Of a DNA stretch of 64,000 nt, positions 25,793-33,365 are shown piece after piece (within the stretch, counting starts at the first letter, position 1; every line of letters begins with the position of its first letter). The notes under the pieces were generated by a model, which saw only the letters and a program-made list of their open reading frames with translations, was not told where the DNA came from and did not search any database. The DNA is from Bacteroidota bacterium. Its GTDB lineage: Bacteria; Bacteroidota; Ignavibacteria; Ignavibacteriales; Melioribacteraceae. The DNA lies in assembly GCA_018829205.1 (NCBI GenBank), contig JAHJUE010000035.1, forward strand, positions 124,001 through 188,000, given 5' to 3'. Made by a program: the position numbers and the translations under genes.

Positions 25793-27220
25793 TTATATTT
25801 CGCTTATTATTTTTATTTTTCTTCTACGGCGCGCTCTTTTTTCGGTGCTTGGAAGAATTATTCTGAAACTTGTTCCCGGCCTGTCTGCTGTTCCGATTAT
25901 TGAAGGGCTATCGACTTCAACACGTCCTTTATGCCTTTCAAGAATTTCTTTTACAAGTGAGAGTCCCAATCCGCTTCCTTCTAGTTTCCCCCGTTTTATA
26001 TTTGATGCTCTATAAAATTGCAGGAATACGGACTGCTGTTCATTTTTAGGTATTCCAATTCCATTATCGCTTATTTCAATAACAAGTTCTTTATCTTTGT
26101 TATAAAGTGATATTTCAACAATTCCGTTTTCGGTGTTATATTTTATAGCATTGTTAACAATGTTTGAAATTGCAAGTTCGATTAACACCTTATCGGCTTT
26201 AATTAAATTGTTTGTTTCTCGGTTGTCGTTATATTTTATACTTATTTTTCTTGAAAGTGCGTTTTCACTAACTTTATCTATAATGCTTTGAATACTTTCG
26301 GTAATATCAAGCTCTTCCATATCAGTAAGGTTAAGCATTTTTAATTTCGAGATTCTTAAAATATCGTTAATCATTTCTATTGATTCTTCAGTTCTTCTTC
26401 TCGCTTTTTTTACTTTGTCTTCAACCTGTTCAGAAACCGGTCCAAGGAAATTCTGCAGAATTAAATCGAGAAAAGATTGAACCGCGGCTATAGGAGTTTT
26501 AATTTCATGTACAACTCCCATAATATATTTTTGTTTCTGCATTTCGGCTTCATTCAGCTGGTTTAACGTTTCTCTTAATTGCTGTTCCCTTTTATATAGT
26601 CTGCGAGCAATTGTATTTGTCAAATAAACAGTTACAAGCATCATTGCACTGAAAACAATAAGATACAAGATAACATATGTAAGATTATGTGTTTCAGGAT
26701 GAGTAATATAAAGTCCGCTTATGTAATGACTTTCAATCAAACTATAATGCTGCAGTATAACAAGCGCCGAATAAAGTAGTATTAAAATTACGGCAACGGT
26801 ATAAACCAAATATCCAAGAAGAATTAAGCTGCCAATTACAAATTGAAATATAAAAAACATATACAATGGAGAATAAATAGTACCGGTAAAATAAACCAGG
26901 ATGATAAGCGAAGCTAGATCCAAAAACATTTGCGCTAACGACAAATGCATTGCATTAAACTGTCCCGGTGTAATGCCTATATATTTTCTTGTTCTATGGA
27001 TAATAAGATTATATAAAAGAATAGAAAAATCTATTATTAATATAGCTGTAAGCTGAGTTTCTGAAAATTGAAAATCTAATAAATACTGACCGATAAGGAG
27101 AAATGCTAATAAAGAAATTACGGCGAAATAACGAAGTTTAATAAACCATAAATTTCGTCTTCTGATTGCCGCCCAAAATTCGTCGTAATGATGTGCCCAT
27201 GCCGGGACTAAGGTTATCAT
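25793..27220 (-). CDS. Membrane-bound sensor histidine kinase
   Basis: 475 residues: six hydrophobic segments between residues about 30 and 205, a short coiled-coil (about 208-232), HisKA with phospho-acceptor His238 (VVHEIKTPIAAVQ), and HATPase with N-box NIVNNAIKYN, G1 DNGIGIP and G2 GSGLGLSLV. The sensor is purely membrane-embedded with no extracytoplasmic domain, so it may sense membrane state or a lipophilic or gaseous cue. It lies just downstream of the hydrogenase operon but behind a hairpin. No cognate regulator is adjacent. Confidence 0.9.
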   Translation of the reverse strand: MITLVPAWAHHYDEFWAAIRRRNLWFIKLRYFAVISLLAFLLIGQYLLDFQFSETQLTAILIIDFSILLYNLIIHRTRKYIGITPGQFNAMHLSLAQMFLDLASLIILVYFTGTIYSPLYMFFIFQFVIGSLILLGYLVYTVAVILILLYSALVILQHYSLIESHYISGLYITHPETHNLTYVILYLIVFSAMMLVTVYLTNTIARRLYKREQQLRETLNQLNEAEMQKQKYIMGVVHEIKTPIAAVQSFLDLILQNFLGPVSEQVEDKVKKARRRTEESIEMINDILRISKLKMLNLTDMEELDITESIQSIIDKVSENALSRKISIKYNDNRETNNLIKADKVLIELAISNIVNNAIKYNTENGIVEISLYNKDKELVIEISDNGIGIPKNEQQSVFLQFYRASNIKRGKLEGSGLGLSLVKEILERHKGRVEVDSPSIIGTADRPGTSFRIILPSTEKRARRRRKIKIISEI

Positions 27221-27260
27221 ATATGAAATTAAACAATATTTTTGTGAAATTCTTTTAATA

Positions 27261-27289
27261 AATAAGAGCGGTATAAAACCGCTCTTATT
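27261..27289. terminator. Hairpin separating the hydrogenase operon from the histidine kinase gene
   Basis: Perfect twelve-base arms AATAAGAGCGGT / ACCGCTCTTATT around a five-base loop, 85 bases beyond the hydA stop on the minus strand. The T tract outside the stem is weak, but the A/T-rich stem base supplies U residues. It likely ends or attenuates the ten-gene hydrogenase transcript. Confidence 0.75.
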
Positions 27290-27373
27290 ATTCTGATATC
27301 AAGTCTTACTTTATTTTCATCTTACTAATAGTTCTAAAAAATAACACATTAAATAGTATTTTCTATTTTAGAA

Positions 27374-29290
27374 TTACGCAATATACTTTCCGCGTTTTGT
27401 ATAATGAGTATGAAGTAATTCATGCGATTTATGTCCGCATGGTCCGTCAGTCAAGAACTCTTTATAGATTTGAACAACAAATGGATTGTCGTGAGATTTA
27501 CGCAGTTCAAGAGATTCATCTTCCGCGTAAATTGCCTCGGCTCTTTTCTTACGAATTTCAGGAGTAGTTGGAATAGGCTGACCGCCTCCGCCGATACATC
27601 CGCCTGGACAAGCCATGAATTCTATAAAGTGACAGCTTGCTAATTCTCCGCCGGCAATTATATTTTCCATAACTTTCTTAGCGTTTGCCGTTCCATGAGC
27701 TACTGCAACTTTAAGTGTAGCGCCTTTTAACCAATCCCAATTCGGAACCAAGTGTTTAATTAATTCGGGCACAGGACCAACTTTATCCCCAATCGGAAGT
27801 TCAACAATCTTAACTCCCTCAAAGCCGCGGACAGGAAGTACGTTAGCTTTTTCAAAAATATCTTCCGCTTTTGCGCCTGTAACAAATTCAACAACAGATC
27901 TTATTGCAGCTTCCATAACACCGCCAGTTGCGCCGAAAATTAATCCCGCGCCGGAAGCATCGCCGAACGGACTGTCAAAATGCGATTTAGGCATTTCAGG
28001 TAAATGTATTCCAGCTTCTTTAATCATTTTTGCCAATTCACGAGTTGTTAAACCGTAATCAACATCTTTAAATCCGGAATCGTCCATTTCGGGTCTGTTA
28101 CATTCGAACTTTTTAGCCGAACATGGCATTACTGCAACAGATACAACATCTTTAGGATCAACGCCTATCTTATCGGCATAAAAAGTTTTAATGAGTGCGC
28201 CGAACATTTGCTGCGGTGATTTAGCGGAGCTCATGTTAGGCAAATATTCCGGATAAAAATGTTCGATATATTTTACCCATCCAGGAGAACATGAAGTAAA
28301 TTGCGGAAGCGAAACAGAATTATCTTTTTCGACAAGCGCTTTATATAATCTTAAAATTAATTCAGTGCCTTCTTCAATTATTGTTAAATCAGCAGTGAAA
28401 TTAGTATCAAAGACGGCATCGAATCCTATTCTTTTTAATGCCGTATTCATTTGACCAGTCATTGAATGCCCTGCAGGCAGACCGAATTCTTCACCAATAG
28501 CTGCACGAGGCGAAGGCGCGGTTTGAATTACAACATGTTTCGTAGGATCATCAATCACATTCCATATATCGTCCGAATCATCTTTTTCGTGCAGAGCGCC
28601 TGTTGGACAACGATTAATACACTGACCGCAGTTAATACATATTACATCAGCCAACGGTTTTTCCATAAATGTACTGATTGTAGTTTTATCTCCGCGGTTA
28701 ATAGCTTCCAAAACTCCTACTTCCTGCAAATCAATACATGTTCTTACACATCGTTTACAGAGAATACATTTATCCATATCTCGCACAACCGAATAAGAAG
28801 AATCATCAATCTGATGTTGTGATTCTTTAACATGTCCGAAAGTGTAACTATCAACTCCGTATTCATTAGCCAATTTTTGAAGTTCACAGTTATTGTTTCT
28901 GACGCATGAATAACATTCGCCGTAATGTTCGCTTAACATTAAATCAAGAATATGTCTTCTTGCTTTTCTTACCATTGGTGTCGATGTTTTAATTTTCATA
29001 GGCGACGTAATTGGATATGCGCAAGAAGCCTGTAAAGTTCTCATACCTTCAACTTCAACAACACATAATCGGCAAACGCCGGCAATGCATAAATCCTCAT
29101 GATGACATAAGGTAGGAATATGAATCTGATTTTCTCTGCAGGCCTCAAGTATTGTAGTGCCCATAGGAACTGTTATTTTCTTTTCATTTATTTCAACAGT
29201 TATTGAACCGCCTATATGTTCCGGGTGTGCAGGTTTTTCTACCATGTGCGGTTTTTGACTTATCGGTGCTCTGTTTTCTTTATTTTCCAT
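27374..29290 (-). CDS. hydA: [FeFe]-hydrogenase catalytic subunit HydA, set 1
   Basis: 638 residues with modules in order: plant-type 2Fe-2S domain (Cys62, 73, 76, 90), His-ligated 4Fe-4S (His122, Cys126, 129, 135), two 4Fe-4S clusters (Cys175/178/181/185 and 218/221/224/228), and the H-cluster domain with MPCSAKKFE (Cys390) and EFMACPGGCIGGGGQP (Cys561, Cys565). The first H-cluster loop reads TSCSPGW, with Ser335 where HydA2 (35365-37092) has a second cysteine. The architecture is the M3-type subunit of trimeric NAD(H)-linked, often bifurcating, hydrogenases. It overlaps the hydB gene by 11 bases and is the last gene of the operon. Confidence 0.93.
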   Translation of the reverse strand: MENKENRAPISQKPHMVEKPAHPEHIGGSITVEINEKKITVPMGTTILEACRENQIHIPTLCHHEDLCIAGVCRLCVVEVEGMRTLQASCAYPITSPMKIKTSTPMVRKARRHILDLMLSEHYGECYSCVRNNNCELQKLANEYGVDSYTFGHVKESQHQIDDSSYSVVRDMDKCILCKRCVRTCIDLQEVGVLEAINRGDKTTISTFMEKPLADVICINCGQCINRCPTGALHEKDDSDDIWNVIDDPTKHVVIQTAPSPRAAIGEEFGLPAGHSMTGQMNTALKRIGFDAVFDTNFTADLTIIEEGTELILRLYKALVEKDNSVSLPQFTSCSPGWVKYIEHFYPEYLPNMSSAKSPQQMFGALIKTFYADKIGVDPKDVVSVAVMPCSAKKFECNRPEMDDSGFKDVDYGLTTRELAKMIKEAGIHLPEMPKSHFDSPFGDASGAGLIFGATGGVMEAAIRSVVEFVTGAKAEDIFEKANVLPVRGFEGVKIVELPIGDKVGPVPELIKHLVPNWDWLKGATLKVAVAHGTANAKKVMENIIAGGELASCHFIEFMACPGGCIGGGGQPIPTTPEIRKKRAEAIYAEDESLELRKSHDNPFVVQIYKEFLTDGPCGHKSHELLHTHYTKRGKYIA

Positions 29291-30518
29291 TATTTCCTCC
29301 GTTCCCGAAACTGGTAGAATTTAATCCAGTGTTCAAAATCTCATCTTTAAAATTTTCCAAAATTGAAATAAATGAATTAGGACTTGACTGACCCAAACCG
29401 CATTTTGAAGCTACCTGCATTGTCGCTCCGAGTTCTTTTAATTTATTTATATAATTAAATGTAAACTCGTTTCTTTCAATCATTTTAACACCTTCCAGCA
29501 GTTTAACATTTCCAATACGACATGGCGTGCATTGTCCGCATGATTCTTCAACAAAAAATTCCATGAAATTTTTAAGTACTTTCAGCATATTGCGCGATTC
29601 GTTAAAGACAATAATTGAACCGCCCGTAGGCATATCTTCATAACCGAGAGTTCTATTAAATTGAGATTTATCCAAACAAATTCCTGATGCGCCTCCGACT
29701 TGAACTGCTTTTGTATTTTTTGCGCTAACAATTTTTAGAAGTTCCGATATTTTTGTGCCCCAAGGCAATTCATATACACCGGGTTTTTCACAATCCCCTG
29801 AAACAGAGAATAATTTGCTGCCTGTAGATTTATCTGTTCCGTGTTCCTGATACCATTTTCCGCTATTCTCGATAATCTTAGTAACCGCGGCCAATGTTTC
29901 AACATTATTAACTGTTGTAGGTTTACCTTTGAAACCTGAATTGACAGGAAAAGGAGGACGGTTTCTTGCTTCGCCTCTATGACCTTCAAGCGATTCAATC
30001 AACGCTGTTTCTTCTCCGCAAACATAAGCTCCGTTGCCTAAATGTATCCTTATATCGAAATCAAAACCTTCTTTAGATTTATCTTTTCCAAGAATGTTTT
30101 TACCAAGAAGATTTTCTTTGCGTATTACTTCAAGATATTCATTAAGAGAATCAAGCATATATTCGTATTCACCTCTTAAATAAACTATGCCTTCTTTGGC
30201 ACCGATTACATATCCCGCAATCACCATACCGTCGAAAACAAGATCGGGATATTCGCTTAAAAGAACTCTGTCTTTAAATGTTCCTGGTTCACCTTCATCT
30301 GCATTGCATATAACATATTTAACATCGCTTTTTGCTGCGGCAGTCAGCATCCATTTTGTTGAAGTCGGGAATCCGGCTCCGCCTCTGCCTTTTAATTTTG
30401 ATTCTTTTATTTCAAAAAGAACTTCTTCGCGGCTCATACTTAAAGCTTTTTTTATGGACCGGCCGCGGTTATAATCAGTAAACAATACTGCTCCCTTCCT
30501 ATTTTTTCTATTCTGCAT
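29280..30518 (-). CDS. hydB: NuoF-like FMN/NADH subunit HydB, set 1 (short form)
   Basis: 412 residues containing the core diaphorase: FMN loop GRGGAGFPTSTKW (44-56), NADH-site CNADEGEPGTFKDR, SLBB region and the 4Fe-4S ligands Cys327, 330, 333 and 373. It lacks the N-terminal thioredoxin-like 2Fe-2S domain and the C-terminal 2x4Fe-4S ferredoxin domain found in the other HydB (37113-39089). It should pass electrons between NAD(H), FMN and HydA. Its 3' end overlaps hydA. Confidence 0.92.
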   Translation of the reverse strand: MQNRKNRKGAVLFTDYNRGRSIKKALSMSREEVLFEIKESKLKGRGGAGFPTSTKWMLTAAAKSDVKYVICNADEGEPGTFKDRVLLSEYPDLVFDGMVIAGYVIGAKEGIVYLRGEYEYMLDSLNEYLEVIRKENLLGKNILGKDKSKEGFDFDIRIHLGNGAYVCGEETALIESLEGHRGEARNRPPFPVNSGFKGKPTTVNNVETLAAVTKIIENSGKWYQEHGTDKSTGSKLFSVSGDCEKPGVYELPWGTKISELLKIVSAKNTKAVQVGGASGICLDKSQFNRTLGYEDMPTGGSIIVFNESRNMLKVLKNFMEFFVEESCGQCTPCRIGNVKLLEGVKMIERNEFTFNYINKLKELGATMQVASKCGLGQSSPNSFISILENFKDEILNTGLNSTSFGNGGNNGK

Positions 30519-30527
30519 TTAATCCCC

Positions 30528-31001
30528 CTATTTTACACCGTTTAATATTTCAACTGCTTTCTCAGGAGTTAAACTGGTATATACTCTGTCGTTAACAGCC
30601 ATAGCGGGACCTTGATCGCATAAGCCGAGGCAGTTTGTATATTCTAAAGTAAATTTATTGTCTTTAGAAGTTTCCCCGAATTTAATTCCAATCTCTCTTT
30701 CAATAGCATTGCAGAGGTTATCTTTTCCTTTCATATCGCAGGAAATAGTCTGACACACTCTAACAATATTCCTTCCTTTCGGTTCAGCGTTTAGGAAAGA
30801 ATAAAAAGTAATTACACTAAAAACCTCAACCGGATGAATATCCAAAAGACGCGCAACTTCCTGCTGTGCAAAGTCGGGTATACATCTGTGTTTTTTCTGT
30901 AATAGATGCAGAATTTCGAGCAGGGCTGATCTGTCTTTTCCTAATTCTTCAACATATTTTTCAATTTCTTCTGTTAAAGAATTTTTTTCTTGAACTAACA
31001 T
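30528..31001 (-). CDS. hydC: NuoE-like 2Fe-2S subunit HydC, set 1
   Basis: 157 residues with an N-terminal helical bundle and the thioredoxin-like 2Fe-2S fold ligated by Cys83, Cys88, Cys124 and Cys128 (VCQTISC and NCLGLCDQGP). This is the small electron-transfer subunit partnering the NuoF-like protein. The first base of the start codon coincides with the last base of the upstream response-regulator gene; the next gene starts nine bases downstream. Confidence 0.92.
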   Translation of the reverse strand: MLVQEKNSLTEEIEKYVEELGKDRSALLEILHLLQKKHRCIPDFAQQEVARLLDIHPVEVFSVITFYSFLNAEPKGRNIVRVCQTISCDMKGKDNLCNAIEREIGIKFGETSKDNKFTLEYTNCLGLCDQGPAMAVNDRVYTSLTPEKAVEILNGVK

Positions 31002-31378
31002 TAAGCCTCCACCTTTTTTAGCAGCAATTTCACTTTTTCAATTAATTCTTCAGGTGAGATTGGTTTTTCAACGAAATCATCAACAGGCACCATTTCACCC
31101 TGACCGTATTCAAATCCAATTGTTTTAGAAACTGAAGTGTACATTAAAATAGGTGTTTTTACTTTGTCTCTTCTAAGCTTTTGCGCCATAAAGAATCCGT
31201 CATCGGGTTCATCCATCATAACATCGAGTATAATTAAATCCGGGTTATTCTCTTTGATTATCTTGTAGCCCTCATCTGGATTCGACGCTGTGCACACGCT
31301 GAATCCTCTTGATTTTAATACAAGACTTGTCGCTTCAATGATATCCGGATCATCATCAATAATTGCGATTAGTGACAT
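31001..31378 (-). CDS. Single-domain response regulator in hydrogenase operon
   Basis: 125 residues, receiver domain only: acidic pair IIDDD, phospho-acceptor Asp52 (LDVMMDEPDDGF), the signalling Thr/Ser in MYTSVSK and conserved Lys in VEKPIS. Compared with canonical receivers it has a longer loop after beta-4 (about 12 extra residues, GFEYGQGEMVPVDD) and DDGF after the Asp. No output domain is present, so it works as a phosphorelay intermediate or by protein contact. It overlaps the upstream hybrid kinase gene by 23 bases. Confidence 0.9.
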   Translation of the reverse strand: MSLIAIIDDDPDIIEATSLVLKSRGFSVCTASNPDEGYKIIKENNPDLIILDVMMDEPDDGFFMAQKLRRDKVKTPILMYTSVSKTIGFEYGQGEMVPVDDFVEKPISPEELIEKVKLLLKKVEA

Positions 31379-32897
31379 TTTGTACTCCTACGTAGTTTGT
31401 TGTGAGTTCACCTGCTTGGGGCAGGATAATTGGTAAATATATTGTAAATGTTGATCCAACATTATATTCCGATTCCACATCAATTTTTCCGTAATATGAA
31501 TCAATTATTCTTTTAACGATACTTAAACCCAAACCGGTACCGCTTATATTTTGTGTAAATTTATTTTTTGCCCTAAAAAATTCGTTAAACATACGATCTT
31601 TATCTTCGGGCCTCATTCCTATACCGGTGTCCGATATCTTAATCTTTAAATAATTTTTATCGATAGATAGACTTACCTTAATGCTGCCGTCGGTTCTATT
31701 ATATTTAATTGCGTTGGAAAATATATTTGTAAATAATCTTGTTATTTCGTTTTGATCAGCTTTTAGTGATGGGATATTATCTTCAAAATTTATATCAACC
31801 TTAATATTTTTATTTTTTATATCAATTTCAAGAAACTGAAGTGTATTTAATATTATTTCTTTTATATCTAAATCTTCAATTTCCCTTTGTTTTGTTTTGG
31901 TTTCCATTCTAGATATATCAAGCAGATCGTTTACCAAATCAAGCAGGCCGTTTAATCTTACACCCGATCTTCTTAAATAATCTTCCTGCTGTTCATTTGA
32001 TATATTAAAGCTTTTATCCAATATTAATTTTATAAACCCTGAAACAGCTGCAACCGGAGCTTTTAATTCATGAGCAACCATTGAAACAAATTGATTTTTT
32101 ATAAATTCTATTTTTTTGAATTCGGTAATATTCTTTAATACTATCACAACGCCGGCAAAACTTCCGTCAGTATGAAGAACCGGAGAACAAACGGCTTCAA
32201 TAAACACCTGAGAATTGTGATTAAGTTCTATTTGAACAGTACGCGACTTATTTACAACACTGTCCGGCTGTAAATATCTATTAATTTTTTCATTAATTTC
32301 TTCAGGAAGATTTCCTAAGATCTGCTGTCCAATTTTAATTTCATCAAAGCCTAACAATTTTAATGAAGCATTATTGTAATAAACCACTTCGCCCGATTTA
32401 TTTACAACAAGCACACCGTCTGAAATTGATTCGAGTATTGTTTTTAACCTGCTCTTTTCACTTGCTATTTCAAGAAGACTTTCTTCTTTCTCCTTTTTAA
32501 GCCGTTCGGATTCAAGAAGAAGTTTTCTGTGTTTATAACCCTTTTCAATTTGATAAATAAGTTCTTCCGGAGTGAAAGGTTTGGGGATATAACCGTAAGC
32601 ACCAATTCTTGTTGCTTCGATTGCGGTATCATAACTGGCAAACGCTGTAGCGATAAAACAAACAGTAAAAGGAAAAACTTTCTTTATTTTCTGCAGTACT
32701 TCAAGCCCGTCTACATCGGGCATCTTTAAATCGATTATTGCTAGGTCGAATTCTCTTTCTGTGCCGTATTTAATTCCGGTTAAACCATTTTCCGCAGACT
32801 GCACAATATAACCTTCAGATTCCAAAAGTCTATGTGTGCCGACTCTTAATCCTTTCTCATCATCAACTATAAGAATATGTGGTTTAGAATTTTGCAC
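31356..32897 (-). CDS. Hybrid receiver-PAS-histidine kinase
   Basis: 513 residues: N-terminal receiver (Asp56, Lys106), coiled-coil linker (about 122-150), PAS domain (about 148-258, SISDGVLVVNKSGEVVYYNN), HisKA with His276 (MVAHELKAPVAAV), and HATPase with NIFSNAIKYN and GTGLGLSIV. The start is GTG at 32895-32897. An N-terminal receiver lets another kinase control its activity; the neighbouring hydrogenase-domain kinase is the obvious candidate. Cofactor of the PAS domain is unknown. Confidence 0.92.
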   Translation of the reverse strand: MQNSKPHILIVDDEKGLRVGTHRLLESEGYIVQSAENGLTGIKYGTEREFDLAIIDLKMPDVDGLEVLQKIKKVFPFTVCFIATAFASYDTAIEATRIGAYGYIPKPFTPEELIYQIEKGYKHRKLLLESERLKKEKEESLLEIASEKSRLKTILESISDGVLVVNKSGEVVYYNNASLKLLGFDEIKIGQQILGNLPEEINEKINRYLQPDSVVNKSRTVQIELNHNSQVFIEAVCSPVLHTDGSFAGVVIVLKNITEFKKIEFIKNQFVSMVAHELKAPVAAVSGFIKLILDKSFNISNEQQEDYLRRSGVRLNGLLDLVNDLLDISRMETKTKQREIEDLDIKEIILNTLQFLEIDIKNKNIKVDINFEDNIPSLKADQNEITRLFTNIFSNAIKYNRTDGSIKVSLSIDKNYLKIKISDTGIGMRPEDKDRMFNEFFRAKNKFTQNISGTGLGLSIVKRIIDSYYGKIDVESEYNVGSTFTIYLPIILPQAGELTTNYVGVQNVTNRNY

Positions 32898-32944
32898 CTG
32901 AATTTATTTCCCTTTTCTTATAGAATAATTACTTAATATGTTTT

Positions 32945-33352
32945 CTAATTTTCGTAATAGCTTTCCATTTTAGACAATAATTCATCGATAACAACAGGTT
33001 TATTTAATATGCCGTCGCATTTTATCCATTCCTTTTCTTCTTTAGTAGTAACGCCAAATTTAAAACCGGTATCGTATGTAGCCGAAGTTAGAATATAAGT
33101 TGGAATATTTTTCCCGTGCTCGCTTCTTTTAATTTTATGACAGAGAACGAATCCCGAGTCATGGTGCTCCATAATTAAATCTGCAATTACCGCATCCGGT
33201 TTTATTTCCTGAAAAGTTTTCCAGGCTTCTTCACCTGATTCGGCGGTAATTACTTTAAAACCTTTAGATTCGATAATAATTTTATTCTGTTCTAATAAAT
33301 CGATATCATCATCAACAAGTAAAATTAATTTTATTTTTTCGTGAACTGCCAT
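32945..33352 (-). CDS. Single-domain response regulator next to hydrogenase-domain kinase
   Basis: 135 residues, receiver only: VDDDIDL, phospho-acceptor Asp58 (IADLIMEHHDSGF), LTSATYD and conserved Lys in LNKPVV. Like the regulator at 31001-31378 it has an enlarged beta-4/alpha-4 loop (FGVTTKEEKEWIKCD), so the two form a distinct pair. It starts 13 bases after the hydrogenase-domain kinase gene and is the most likely first phospho-acceptor. Confidence 0.9.
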   Translation of the reverse strand: MAVHEKIKLILLVDDDIDLLEQNKIIIESKGFKVITAESGEEAWKTFQEIKPDAVIADLIMEHHDSGFVLCHKIKRSEHGKNIPTYILTSATYDTGFKFGVTTKEEKEWIKCDGILNKPVVIDELLSKMESYYEN

Positions 33353-33365
33353 TTTACAACTCTCC

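Noticed and set aside
28466-28822. Plus-strand open frame within hydA set 1
   Set aside because: Antisense to cluster-binding motifs that are clearly coding on the minus strand.
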